DNA of 64,000 nt from Haploplasma modicum ATCC 29102 (GTDB taxonomy: Bacteria; Bacillota_I; Bacilli_A; Acholeplasmatales; Acholeplasmataceae): NCBI RefSeq assembly GCF_000687835.1, contig NZ_JHYB01000002.1:476050-540049 (forward strand), written 5' to 3'. Below the pieces are notes generated by a model. That model ran no database searches and had not been told where the DNA came from. It saw nothing but the letters and a program-made list of their open reading frames with translations. Within the stretch, counting starts at the first letter, position 1, and each line of letters opens with the position of its first letter. Below, piece after piece: positions 36,125-44,384 of the stretch. Position numbers and translations under genes: made by a program.

Positions 36125-36788
36125 TAGTTCCCTCCATTTTTGTTTGATTTTGATTATCATTGTTTCCAGTGAAATATTCCATAGTCTCATGATTGTTTGA
36201 GTTAATATCCGATCTTTTTAAAACCTTAAAAATAGTTTTAAAAAAGATTTTCAGATCTCCAATCATAGTAATTTTTGATATATATTGGTTATCCAAAATA
36301 AATTTTTCATCCCAACTTATAGCATTTCTACCACTAACTTGTGCAAGACCAGTTAATCCGGGTCTAACCAAATGTCTTTTTTTTTGATTGGCATTATATA
36401 GGGGAAGGTATTGAACTAGTAATGGTCTAGGACCTACAATACTCATATCACCTTTTATAATATTTAATAATCCTGGTAATTCGTCTAAACTGGTTGATCT
36501 TAATGTTTTTCCAAATTTAGTTAATCTTATTTCATCAGGAAGTAAGCACCCATTTTTGTCTTTTTCATCGGTCATGGTTCTAAATTTATACATCTTAAAA
36601 ATTTTTTCATTTTTCCCTGGTCTATCTTGTTTAAATAAAATTGGGCCACCCAGTTTAATTCTAACCAATATCCCAACAACGATAAATACTGGACTTAAAA
36701 TAATTAACGCAATAATAGAAAAAATAAGATCTATAGGTCTTTTTAAAAACATTTCATATAATGTTTTTTTTCTTTTTATTTTCTCCAT
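36111..36788 (-). CDS. Monotopic phosphoglycosyl transferase (PglC/EpsL type)
   Basis: Initiating enzyme of polysaccharide repeat assembly: it moves a sugar phosphate from a UDP-sugar to undecaprenyl phosphate. The 225 residues contain the re-entrant N-terminal helix (KRPIDLIFSIIALIILSPVFIVVGILVRI, with the helix-breaking Ser-Pro) and the catalytic fold: FKQDRPGKNEKIFKMYKFRTM, STSLDELPGLLNIIKGDMSIVGPRPL (Asp-Glu dyad), and RPGLTGLAQVSGRNAI. A polar tail of about 30 residues, rich in Asn, follows the core and is unusual. It overlaps the aminotransferase by 13 bases, which suggests that the amino sugar made next door is its substrate. Confidence 0.92.
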   Translation of the reverse strand: MEKIKRKKTLYEMFLKRPIDLIFSIIALIILSPVFIVVGILVRIKLGGPILFKQDRPGKNEKIFKMYKFRTMTDEKDKNGCLLPDEIRLTKFGKTLRSTSLDELPGLLNIIKGDMSIVGPRPLLVQYLPLYNANQKKRHLVRPGLTGLAQVSGRNAISWDEKFILDNQYISKITMIGDLKIFFKTIFKVLKRSDINSNNHETMEYFTGNNDNQNQTKMEGTNENI

Positions 36789-37891
36789 AGACTTCTAATT
36801 ACCCTAATTACTCTTTCCAAATCTTCATCAGTCATTTTTGTATCACTTGGCAAACAAACACCATTTTCAAATAATTTTTGTGATACCGTTGTACCAATAA
36901 AATCATAATTTTCAAAAATTGGTTGCAGATGCATTGGTTTCCAAACTGGTCTAGATTCAATATTATTTTCTTCTAATTTCACCATCAAATCAATCGGTCT
37001 TATTTTTCCACTAAGCTGAATTACAGTTAACCAATGATTTGATCTTTCCCATAGGTTTGAAGGAATAAATGTTATATCTTTCAAGTCTTTTAGCGAATTT
37101 CTATAATATTCATATATGTATCTTTTTTTACTAACCCTATGCTCTAAAACCTTTAATTGACCTCGTCCTATTCCGGCAACTATATTGCTCATTCTATAGT
37201 TATACCCTAATTCAGAATGTTGATAATGTCTTGCTTTATCTCTTGCCTGTGTAGACCAAAATCTTACCTTTTCTACTTTTTCACTATTTTTTGAAACAAG
37301 CATTCCACCACCAGAGGTAGTTATAATTTTATTTCCATTAAATGAGTATATTCCAAAATCTCCAAAGGTTCCTGTATGCTCACCCTTGTAAATTGTTCCT
37401 AAACTTTCTGCTGCATCTTCGATTAATATGATTTTATTTTTTTGACAAATTTCTTTTATTTTATCCATTTGTGCAGATATTCCATATAAATGAACAATTA
37501 TTACTGCTTTTGCATTTGGATATTTGTCAATTGCCTTTTCAAGTTCAATTGGATCCATGTTCCAAGTTTCCCATTCACTGTCAACAAATACAGGAATTGC
37601 ACCTTGATATATGATTGGATTTGCTGTCGCAGAAAAAGTAAGTGTTTGACAAATAACAATATCGTTTTTCCCTACACCTGCTGCAATTAATGCCATGTGT
37701 ATCGCTGATGTCCCTGAATTAAGTGCTGCTGCATTTTCAATACCTACGTATTCAGAAATTTCTTTTTCAAATAAATTAACATTTGCACCAAGAGGAGCAA
37801 CCCAATTAGTATCAAATGCTTCTTTGACAAATTTTTCTTCATAACCTTCATCACTCATATGTGGTGATGCTAATAATATTTTTTTATTCAT
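36776..37891 (-). CDS. PLP-dependent sugar aminotransferase (EpsN/PglE type)
   Basis: DegT/DnrJ/EryC1/StrS aminotransferase of 371 residues that converts a nucleotide-linked 4-keto sugar to a 4-amino sugar using PLP and usually glutamate. It begins ILLASPHMSDEGYEEKFVKEAF...NWVAPLG, as EpsN and PglE do. LNSGTSAIHMAL binds the cofactor phosphate, IEDAAESLGT holds the cofactor Asp, and FSFNGNKIITTSGGGM-like SFNGNKIITTSGGGM holds the Schiff-base Lys. The partner 4,6-dehydratase of the PglF type and the acetyltransferase PglD/EpsM are not in the window. The keto sugar may come from RmlB or from elsewhere. Confidence 0.93.
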   Translation of the reverse strand: MNKKILLASPHMSDEGYEEKFVKEAFDTNWVAPLGANVNLFEKEISEYVGIENAAALNSGTSAIHMALIAAGVGKNDIVICQTLTFSATANPIIYQGAIPVFVDSEWETWNMDPIELEKAIDKYPNAKAVIIVHLYGISAQMDKIKEICQKNKIILIEDAAESLGTIYKGEHTGTFGDFGIYSFNGNKIITTSGGGMLVSKNSEKVEKVRFWSTQARDKARHYQHSELGYNYRMSNIVAGIGRGQLKVLEHRVSKKRYIYEYYRNSLKDLKDITFIPSNLWERSNHWLTVIQLSGKIRPIDLMVKLEENNIESRPVWKPMHLQPIFENYDFIGTTVSQKLFENGVCLPSDTKMTDEDLERVIRVIRSLWRK

Positions 37892-39023
37892 TATTTTTAC
37901 CTCTTATAGTATATTTTATTTCAACATCTTCGTATGCCTTAAGAGTTTTTTCCATCATGATTTTAGATGTAAATCTCTCATGCGCAAACTTTTGTCCGTT
38001 TATTGCTAATTCATTTTTTAACTGTTTGTTGTTCATCAATAACTCTATGTAATTGGTCAATTCTTTTATATTTTCATTTTCAAACAAAAATCCCGTTTCA
38101 TTATTTATTATTTGCTGTGATGCTCCTTCAATTCCACTTCTAATTACAACCGTTTGGGATAACATCGCTTCAATGGGAACCAATGGAAATCCCTCTTGTC
38201 TTGAAGGCAAAATTAAACAATCAAATGCTTTATAGTAGTTTATTGGGGAATTAAAGTCTCTTATATGTAAAAGACCTTTAATATTATAATTACTAATTAT
38301 TTCTTTCAAATAAGAACCTTCACCTAGTAAAACAACTTGGTACTTTTCATCAATGTCTTCCAATGAACTTAATAATATATCTATTCCTTTTCTATAAGAA
38401 AAACTTCCTACAAATCCAATTGTAAAAATATCAGGATCAATATTTATCTCTTTTTTATATATCTTTTTATCATAATTACTAATATAAAAGTCTGTAGAAA
38501 CACCATTATATATTTTAATTATATCTTCACCTTTGTAGCCATAAGTATATTCCAATTCTTTTTCTAATTCATCACTAATTGCTATTACTTTATTTGCCAT
38601 TCTGTTTAAAGGATGTTTGGGAATACCTATAATATGATGAGTAGTTATAAACTTATATTTTTTATTAAAAAACCTCATAATTGCTGGTATATATGTTGTA
38701 ACAGGATAATGACAGTGAACAATATCTGTCTGATTTTTTCTAATAAACCTTGAAACTTTAGGATAAACAAGTATATATTTAAATAGCATAAATATTTTTC
38801 CTATAAATGTATTATATTTTTTTAATGGGAATTTCACAATATAATGATTAATACCTTTTGATTTTGATTCATTAAATAGATCTATATCCGATTTTTTTTT
38901 GGATGGTCCAGCCGAAATAATTGTAACATCATGTCCTATTTTAATTAATTCACTTGCTAATGTATACATATGTGTTGTTGACCCCTCAGCGGGCAAAAAT
39001 CTTGCTAAAAAAACTATTTTCAT
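37884..39023 (-). CDS. Glycosyltransferase family 4
   Basis: GT-B glycosyltransferase of 379 residues. KIVFLARFLPAEGSTTHMYTLASELIKIGHDVTIIS is the N-terminal domain with its Gly-rich acceptor loop, and HCHYPVTTYIPAI and THHIIG are also typical. The donor domain carries IGFVGSFSYRKGIDILL and ILPSRQEGFPLVPIEAMLSQTVVIRSGIEGASQ with the E-x7-E motif. The start is the ATG at 39023: AAGGTGAT lies upstream and an in-frame GTG inside that ribosome site was rejected. It is the first structural gene after the regulator. The transferred sugar is unknown. Confidence 0.88.
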   Translation of the reverse strand: MKIVFLARFLPAEGSTTHMYTLASELIKIGHDVTIISAGPSKKKSDIDLFNESKSKGINHYIVKFPLKKYNTFIGKIFMLFKYILVYPKVSRFIRKNQTDIVHCHYPVTTYIPAIMRFFNKKYKFITTHHIIGIPKHPLNRMANKVIAISDELEKELEYTYGYKGEDIIKIYNGVSTDFYISNYDKKIYKKEINIDPDIFTIGFVGSFSYRKGIDILLSSLEDIDEKYQVVLLGEGSYLKEIISNYNIKGLLHIRDFNSPINYYKAFDCLILPSRQEGFPLVPIEAMLSQTVVIRSGIEGASQQIINNETGFLFENENIKELTNYIELLMNNKQLKNELAINGQKFAHERFTSKIMMEKTLKAYEDVEIKYTIRGKNNE

Positions 39024-39056
39024 TATTATCACCTTTATTTTAAAATTATCATATAA

Positions 39057-39677
39057 TTATTCAAAAAAATATAGAATTTTTTCTTTCTCATATCCCATGT
39101 TTATTAATTTATTGAATATATTATTATAATTAGTATAGCTAGCAATAATAATTGCATCATGATCTATCTCATTCAATAATTTATTATCATAAATGTTATA
39201 TTTGAGTATTTTTTTACCTTGTTTATTAATATCATCATCAATAACACATATGACATCAAAACTTTTATTTTGATAGTCCTCTATTGACTCAAGTAGTATT
39301 TCTGAAACCTCGCCAGCACCGTAAAAAATTATTTTCTTAAATCCAAGTTTATTAATTTTTTCAATAAAAATTCGGCTCTCCTTTACAGCTTGTTTATATA
39401 AATATTGTGCTGCTCCAAGGTAACCAATATTTAATACTCTCATTCGTTCTTTTCCTTTATCCGTTAAGAAATATGAAACTGTCTTAACAGATTTATATGA
39501 TCTAATCAAATATCCTTTTTCTTCATAGTCACTCAGATATTGATTGATCATTGCAAGGGAAGCTCCAACAATCTTGCTTATCTCCCTTTGTTTTATTTCA
39601 CTGTTCTTTGAAACTAATTCTAAAATAAGATATTCCTTATACAAGGGGGTTGGTTTAAAAAATCCATAATTTTTCAT
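39057..39677 (-). CDS. Winged-helix regulator fused to a Rossmann-like sensor domain
   Basis: First gene of the polysaccharide cluster, 206 residues. Residues about 12-80 form a winged helix (LILELVSKNSEIKQREISKIVGASLAMINQYLSDYEEKGYLI with the recognition helix, then the wing RSYKSVKTVSYFLTDKGKERM). Residues about 105-206 resemble the N-terminal Rossmann-like part of PglD/NeuD-type or CoA-binding proteins (KIIFYGAGEVSEILLESI, VICVIDDDINKQGKKI, HDAIIIASYTNYNNI). It may sense a nucleotide-sugar or related ligand and control the operon. The palindrome over its own start site supports autoregulation. Both domain calls are from pattern; the combined role is inference. Confidence 0.75.
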   Translation of the reverse strand: MKNYGFFKPTPLYKEYLILELVSKNSEIKQREISKIVGASLAMINQYLSDYEEKGYLIRSYKSVKTVSYFLTDKGKERMRVLNIGYLGAAQYLYKQAVKESRIFIEKINKLGFKKIIFYGAGEVSEILLESIEDYQNKSFDVICVIDDDINKQGKKILKYNIYDNKLLNEIDHDAIIIASYTNYNNIFNKLINMGYEKEKILYFFE

Positions 39678-39694
39678 TTTTATCCTCCATTTAC

Positions 39695-39709
39695 GTTCGT
39701 TTGGTGAAC
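39695..39709. promoter_or_regulatory. Palindromic operator at the polysaccharide operon start
   Basis: GTTCGTTTGGTGAAC has 4-base perfect arms (GTTC/GAAC) and sits over the predicted start site, seven bases downstream of the minus-strand -10. A repressor bound here would block the promoter; the adjacent winged-helix gene is the obvious candidate. Confidence 0.5.
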
Positions 39710-39715
39710 AATTAT

Positions 39716-39724
39716 ATTATAACA
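39716..39724 (-). promoter_or_regulatory. Extended -10 promoter of the polysaccharide operon
   Basis: On the minus strand TGTTATAAT (TATAAT at 39721-39716) is an extended -10 element. No good -35 was seen. ATGGAGGAT follows just before the ATG at 39677. Confidence 0.65.
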
Positions 39725-39766
39725 TGTTTTTTTTATTTAATTAATTAAATATCATAAATCGATAAA

Positions 39767-39797
39767 AAAATATCAGAATTATTTATCCTGATATTTT
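39767..39797 (-). terminator. Intrinsic terminator overlapping the HD-GNAT stop
   Basis: AAAATATCAG (39767-39776) and CTGATATTTT (39788-39797) form a ten-base-pair stem with a run of T on the minus strand. It includes the stop codon region of the HD-GNAT gene and isolates it from the polysaccharide promoter. Confidence 0.75.
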
Positions 39798-40855
39798 ATC
39801 ATCTTATAATTTACTAATGCTACATTAGAAATTTTTACTTCTTGTTCTTTAATTACTATATATTTTCGTTTCGTAAAAAAGTCTTTGGCAGTTATTGAGG
39901 CATTAGTTGTTATATTACCGGTTGCCTTTCTTTCAATTTCATCAGCTAATCTTTTTCCAATATTTAAATTAATAAAGTCGTATTTCACATATAAATGATC
40001 AAAATAGTTAGTTTCATCAATATCTGCAAAACCTAAAACTTTGTTATCTATTAATGCAATAACTGTATAGTTTTTATTAAAACGATCTTTCCATTTATTT
40101 AATTCAACATTATTTATCCAAGCATTTATTTGTTCTTCATTATAGTCAAAACTATTTACATTTAAAATAGTCTCCCTAAATAATTGATACATTTCATCAA
40201 TATATTTATCATGATATTTTACTATTTTTAAGTTTTGATTTATCAGTTTTTTATAAAGTTTATATGAGTATTGTTTAAAGCTTGCTTTATCACTAACTAA
40301 TTTTCTTAAATTATCTAGCATTTCACTTGTTCTTCTTGTCTTTAAGTATACTTTCATATAACCATTTTCGCCGTATTTTTCTATGATATGTTCATAGATT
40401 CTTATAAATGATTCTTCAAAACTAATAATTCCTCTAGAAAAACCAAAAAGAAAACTTCTTTCAATAATATCATCCATACTATTTGAACGATCCGCCTCGG
40501 CTATAATCTTTCCATAAATACTTCTCGGTTCATTTTTACTACTTGCTCGGTGATCCATTACTGCATGAGCCATAATTTTAACTTCATCCTCATTAAAGTA
40601 TGAATTAATAAATGAATCATTCATTAACATCTCTGCACCAACTATGTGGTGAGTTTTTCTATCTTTAATTAATCCAACATCATGAAACACTGCAACCGTA
40701 TAGACCATTTCATAATTAACATCATAATCTTTAGCTATTTCTAGTGAGTAATTTATTACATCAAAAACATGATTAGATCTATGGGCTAGATCTAGATTTT
40801 CATAAAGTGGGATTATATTTTCTTCTAAATACTTTATTAATGTTTTGTTTATCAT
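39779..40855 (-). CDS. HD-domain phosphohydrolase fused to a GNAT domain
   Basis: A 358-residue two-domain protein. Residues about 20-190 form an HD hydrolase domain: HRSNHVFDVINYSLEIAKDY, VAVFHDVGL with the His-Asp metal pair, RKTHHIVGAEML and HAVMDHRASS. This suits a metal-dependent phosphohydrolase of small nucleotides. Residues about 213-350 form a GNAT acetyltransferase (LKIVKYHDKYIDEMYQLFRETI, VIALIDNKVLGFADID, YDHLYV-like FDHLYVKYDFINLNIGKRLADEIE). The fusion of HD and GNAT in one chain is not one I know well; it may couple two reactions or place one as a sensor. It has its own promoter and terminator. Confidence 0.82.
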   Translation of the reverse strand: MINKTLIKYLEENIIPLYENLDLAHRSNHVFDVINYSLEIAKDYDVNYEMVYTVAVFHDVGLIKDRKTHHIVGAEMLMNDSFINSYFNEDEVKIMAHAVMDHRASSKNEPRSIYGKIIAEADRSNSMDDIIERSFLFGFSRGIISFEESFIRIYEHIIEKYGENGYMKVYLKTRRTSEMLDNLRKLVSDKASFKQYSYKLYKKLINQNLKIVKYHDKYIDEMYQLFRETILNVNSFDYNEEQINAWINNVELNKWKDRFNKNYTVIALIDNKVLGFADIDETNYFDHLYVKYDFINLNIGKRLADEIERKATGNITTNASITAKDFFTKRKYIVIKEQEVKISNVALVNYKMIKYQDK

Positions 40856-40884
40856 TTAATCAGTCCTTATTTATTGATATAAAA

Positions 40885-40913
40885 ATTATAATCGAATTTA
40901 ATAGATTAAACAA
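40885..40913 (-). promoter_or_regulatory. Promoter of the HD-GNAT gene
   Basis: On the minus strand the -35 is TTGTTT (40913-40908), the spacing is 17 bases, and the -10 is TATAAT (40890-40885). AAGGACTG precedes the ATG at 40855. Confidence 0.75.
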
Positions 40914-40985
40914 TCCGTATTTATTTTTATTTTTTATTTGTCTTTAATTAATCTCATTATTATTCTTTTCACTTAAAAAACTATT

Positions 40986-41357
40986 ACTGCATGGAAAGAT
41001 ACAATTAAAAATCTTGATGGTTTTATTTTAGTTACAACTGAATATAAACGTGTGATTCTAGGAGCACTTGCTAATGCATTTCATTATTTAGTTTCCAAAT
41101 TAAACAATAAAAAACTTGCCTTTGTCGGTTATGGTTTCCTAGGTCTAGCGCGTGCTATTACTAACTTTAGAGCAACCCTAAATTATCAAAATGTCTTAGT
41201 AATTTAAAAAGAAATTAATATTTTATTTAATGTTGATTTTAAAGATGCTAAGACTAAAGATATGAAGTTTAGACCAGGAGTTTGGCATAAAAAAGAAATT
41301 GCTGATTTAACTGAACAACTAGTAAAAATAACACATGCTTTAAAAACAATTAAGTAA
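40986..41357 (+). pseudogene. Remnant of an NADPH-dependent FMN reductase gene
   Basis: A decayed reading frame that matches the C-terminal two thirds of flavodoxin-fold FMN reductases (PF03358). Readable parts are WKDTIKNLDGFILVTTEY, the family ITPEYN region with the second half changed, GALANAFHYLV, KKLAFVGYGFLGLARAI (the Gly-rich GYG segment), and a tail RPGVWHKKEIADLTEQLV. An in-frame TAA at 41205-41207 breaks it, the first 60 or so residues including the start are missing, and no ribosome site is present. It therefore cannot make the enzyme. It fills most of the 665-base gap between the HD-GNAT and GGDEF genes. Confidence 0.8.
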
Positions 41358-41404
41358 ATAAATGAATAATTACCTTTTAATTAATTTTAAGAGGGGGTTT
41401 TTGT

Positions 41405-41431
41405 CTAAAACGTTATTTTAAGACGTTTTAG
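41405..41431. repeat. Perfect inverted repeat upstream of the GGDEF gene
   Basis: CTAAAACGT (41405-41413) and ACGTTTTAG (41423-41431) form a nine-base-pair hairpin. The following sequence is not a clean T-run, so it is a doubtful terminator and might be an operator upstream of the promoter at 41473-41481. Confidence 0.45.
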
Positions 41432-41472
41432 TGCCTTGTTTTATGATTAATTATCTAAATTAAATGTTTTAA

Positions 41473-41481
41473 TGTTATAAT
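41473..41481 (+). promoter_or_regulatory. Extended -10 promoter of the GGDEF gene
   Basis: TGTTATAAT (TATAAT at 41476-41481) lies 40 bases before the ATG, with AGGTGAT as the ribosome site. Confidence 0.6.
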
Positions 41482-41521
41482 ATATTAACTAATAGACAGA
41501 TGAAACGGCAGGTGATTTCTG

Positions 41522-43027
41522 ATGGGATTTATAGTTTTTTTCTTAACATTTCTATTTTTTCTTCAAATAATTATTTCTTCAATATTTAAAAGTAATATTT
41601 CAAGAAAAGAATTTATTTATTTGCTTTTACTAAATGCTACTGACTTGTTATTAATTGTTGGTTTTGTAATATCATTTTCACTTAAAGCTCCCGTAATCAT
41701 TTCAAAGTTTTTAATCTATTTTTCTTTTTTTAATTATTCGCTATTTTTTTATCTCTATTCCAAACTATTAAAAAATAGTCGAGAAAAAGGTGCAAAAATT
41801 GTTTTGATAGTTCTTGCCATATTCCCTTTATTTATTATTTTCCTTGGTGATATCTTTGGCAAAATATTTTTAATTGTTGTTGCAGTACTTATTCCTCTTA
41901 GTTCTTTTATAATTCTTTTCGGAAAAAGAAATTATTCGTCAAAAAAAATTAGTTCATTATTGTATTTACTTACAATTAATGAAATATTTAGACTATTTAT
42001 TAATATCATTTTAGTTTATCAGTTATTTTATGAACCACTTGTTCATTTATGGCTTTTACTATTTTCATTTACCCTTAAAACTTTAACACTCTTTGTTATT
42101 GTTGAAATTAATAATAAAATAACAACAAATAAACACTTACTAGGAATTTTAGATCATATTAATTCAACCAAACTTTTAAATACTACTTTCAGCGAACATC
42201 CAGATGCTGTTGTTATTACTGATACTAACAAAAAAATTATTTATTTAAATCCTAAAGCAGCAAAAATGACTGGCTATACTGAAAAAGAGGTTATTGGCCA
42301 AAGCCCAAAAATGTTTTCAAGTAACTTAACACCTAGAAGTACCTATCAAAATTTATACGCCTCTTTAGCAACTAATCAAACTTGGAGTGGTGAGTTTATT
42401 AATAAGAAAAAAAGTGGTGAAATTTTTATTGAACATGCAAAAATTGTTAGTATTAAAGATGTAAATGATAAAGTAATTTACTATATGGCAATTAAAACTG
42501 ATATTTCAAAGGAGAAAGTTTATTTAAAGCGATTAGAATATCTTTCAAAACATGATGATTTAACTGGTCTGTTTAGAAGGGGAACTTTTATTAATTTAGT
42601 TGAAGAAAATTTATTGACTAATCTTTCAGTTAATAAATACTTTATATCAATTGATATTGATAACTTTAAAAACATTAATGATTTATATGGTCATATGACC
42701 GGGGATGATGCCTTAATTTTATTTAGTAAAACAGTCAATGAAATATTTATTGATAATTCTTACATTTGCCGTTTTGGTGGTGATGAGTTTGCTTTATACA
42801 TCTATGATAAGACAGTTAACGAGATAAATGATTTATTCAAACAGTTATTTGAAAAATTAGCACTAACACCTGTTAAAACTTCAAATAATGAAATATACAT
42901 TAGTGTAAGTGTTGGTGCTAATATGATTGATAATTCTGATTCATTTAATACTATTTATGAGAAGTCAGACCTCTTACTTTATGAGGCTAAAAAAACACCT
43001 GGTTCTTCCATTAAAAAGGATTTTTAA
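41522..43027 (+). CDS. Membrane PAS-GGDEF diguanylate cyclase
   Basis: Probable maker of cyclic di-GMP from two GTP, 501 residues. Residues 1-200 hold about six to seven hydrophobic helices, a sensory membrane region with no recognised domain name. Residues about 220-335 form a PAS domain (HPDAVVITDTNKKIIYLNPKAAKMTGYTEKEVIGQSP, TWSGEFINKKKSGE, YYMAIKTDISKEK). Residues about 340-501 form the cyclase (HDDLTGLFRRGTF, DIDNFKNINDLYGHMTGDDAL) with an intact GGDEF active site at 419-423. No RxxD inhibitory site precedes it. No EAL, HD-GYP or PilZ partner is in the window. It is a single-gene unit with its own promoter and terminator. Confidence 0.93.
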   Translation: MGFIVFFLTFLFFLQIIISSIFKSNISRKEFIYLLLLNATDLLLIVGFVISFSLKAPVIISKFLIYFSFFNYSLFFYLYSKLLKNSREKGAKIVLIVLAIFPLFIIFLGDIFGKIFLIVVAVLIPLSSFIILFGKRNYSSKKISSLLYLLTINEIFRLFINIILVYQLFYEPLVHLWLLLFSFTLKTLTLFVIVEINNKITTNKHLLGILDHINSTKLLNTTFSEHPDAVVITDTNKKIIYLNPKAAKMTGYTEKEVIGQSPKMFSSNLTPRSTYQNLYASLATNQTWSGEFINKKKSGEIFIEHAKIVSIKDVNDKVIYYMAIKTDISKEKVYLKRLEYLSKHDDLTGLFRRGTFINLVEENLLTNLSVNKYFISIDIDNFKNINDLYGHMTGDDALILFSKTVNEIFIDNSYICRFGGDEFALYIYDKTVNEINDLFKQLFEKLALTPVKTSNNEIYISVSVGANMIDNSDSFNTIYEKSDLLLYEAKKTPGSSIKKDF

Positions 43028-43056
43028 GGATTTAGTTAATAACTAAGTCCTTTTTT
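43026..43056 (+). terminator. Intrinsic terminator of the GGDEF gene
   Basis: AAGGATTTAGTT (43026-43037) pairs with AACTAAGTCCTT (43041-43052) with one G-T pair, followed by a T-run. It starts at the stop codon. Confidence 0.8.
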
Positions 43057-43095
43057 ATTTAAATTAATGTAAAAAACGACAAAAACCGAACAATT

Positions 43096-43124
43096 ATTGT
43101 TTTATTATTATATATAACTTATAA
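43096..43124 (+). promoter_or_regulatory. Promoter of the FtsX-ATPase-FtsX operon
   Basis: The -35 is TTGTTT (43096-43101), the spacing is 17 bases, and the -10 is TATAAT (43119-43124). GGGGGAT precedes the ATG at 43158. Confidence 0.7.
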
Positions 43125-43157
43125 TATATATATTAAAACATAAATGGGGGATATAAG

Positions 43158-44384
43158 ATGTTAAATCTTAAAATTGCACTTAGATTTCTTGTACATAAAC
43201 CTCTAAAATCATTTGTTACAATTTTATCGATTGCAGCAGGTTCAGCGATATTTTATTTCGTCTTTAACATTAGTGATGGATTAAATAGTCTAGTACTTAA
43301 TTTAACTGCTGAAGTCAATAGTCATATTGCTGTAACAGGGGAATTTAATTATGATCAAGAAGGATTAAATAAGCAAATGGAAATAAGAGACTATATATTT
43401 AGACTTGATGACCGAGTATCAGATATTTCATATAGTTATGTAGTTTCAGCTACTTATAAAAATGAAAAAGGAAATATGGTACCTATTTCGTTAAAAGGTA
43501 TGGATTTTGAAACAGGGGAAAATATCCATAATGTAAAACAAAGAATTTGGTCTAGAAAATATAATAAAACACCTAAACCAACATCATTAGATAGTAAATA
43601 TAGTGGAGAAATTGTTGTTGGTAGTATGCTTACTAATAACTTAGGTTATAAAGATATGAAGGATGCAGTAGGGAAGGATTTAAAATTATCCTATAACGGT
43701 ACTGAATATTTGTTTAAAATAGTTGCTGCTTATAGTTCTAATCAAGAAAGTTTGTCTTACAATACAATCTTTACACATTTTAAAACTGTTCAAAGGTTAA
43801 CAGGTAAAGAAATTACTAATATAATTGATTTAGAAACTAAGAATGCACTAGATAGCTCAAAAGTACTAAAAAATATTAAACCATATTTAGTTAATACTTA
43901 TGGCATTGATAATATTAATCTAGTTGACTGGCAAGAAGGTAATAGTTATGTTGTTAATGCTTTATATATTGAAGATGTCTCAATTTTTATTATTCAAATA
44001 TTTACTGCTTTTTCAATTACTTTTGGTGTTGCTAGTATTTTAACCTTTAACATTAAAGATAAATTTAAACAAATCGGAATCTTAAAAGCAATGGGAACAT
44101 CTAATAGTGATACAAGAAAAATCTTTATATGGTTTGCTGTTATTTTAACTATCGTAGGAATTTTCGTAGGATTAATAATTGGGGTCTTTAGTTCTAGAGT
44201 ATTTATGAAATTATTAGTTAGACCTCAAACAAATAGACCCTTAGTAGCAATTAAGGGTAATTTATTTAATGTGTTTTCTTTATATACTTTTTTAATAATG
44301 GGATTAGGTAACATTTTTGCTTCTTTAATTCCTATTAAACAAGCTACAAAACTAAAAATAATTGAGGTAATTAAAAATGACTAG
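43158..44384 (+). CDS. FtsX-like ABC transporter permease (first)
   Basis: Permease of the MacB/FtsX type, 408 residues. It has one N-terminal helix (about 17-37), a large external domain of about 240 residues, and then three C-terminal helices (near 275-300, 320-345 and 375-395). The family stretch GVASILTFNIKDKFKQIGILKAMGTSNSDTRKIFIWFAVILT is present; the IGILKAxG coupling segment is diagnostic. Type VII ABC systems of this kind move lipoproteins or peptides, or transmit force through the membrane, rather than import. The ATPase gene overlaps its last bases. Confidence 0.92.
   Translation: MLNLKIALRFLVHKPLKSFVTILSIAAGSAIFYFVFNISDGLNSLVLNLTAEVNSHIAVTGEFNYDQEGLNKQMEIRDYIFRLDDRVSDISYSYVVSATYKNEKGNMVPISLKGMDFETGENIHNVKQRIWSRKYNKTPKPTSLDSKYSGEIVVGSMLTNNLGYKDMKDAVGKDLKLSYNGTEYLFKIVAAYSSNQESLSYNTIFTHFKTVQRLTGKEITNIIDLETKNALDSSKVLKNIKPYLVNTYGIDNINLVDWQEGNSYVVNALYIEDVSIFIIQIFTAFSITFGVASILTFNIKDKFKQIGILKAMGTSNSDTRKIFIWFAVILTIVGIFVGLIIGVFSSRVFMKLLVRPQTNRPLVAIKGNLFNVFSLYTFLIMGLGNIFASLIPIKQATKLKIIEVIKND

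Noticed and set aside
41405..41431. Intrinsic terminator before the GGDEF gene
   Set aside because: The nine-base-pair hairpin is perfect, but TGCCTTGTTTTATG follows instead of a T-run, and the only sequence upstream is a pseudogene. It is kept as a repeat of unknown role.
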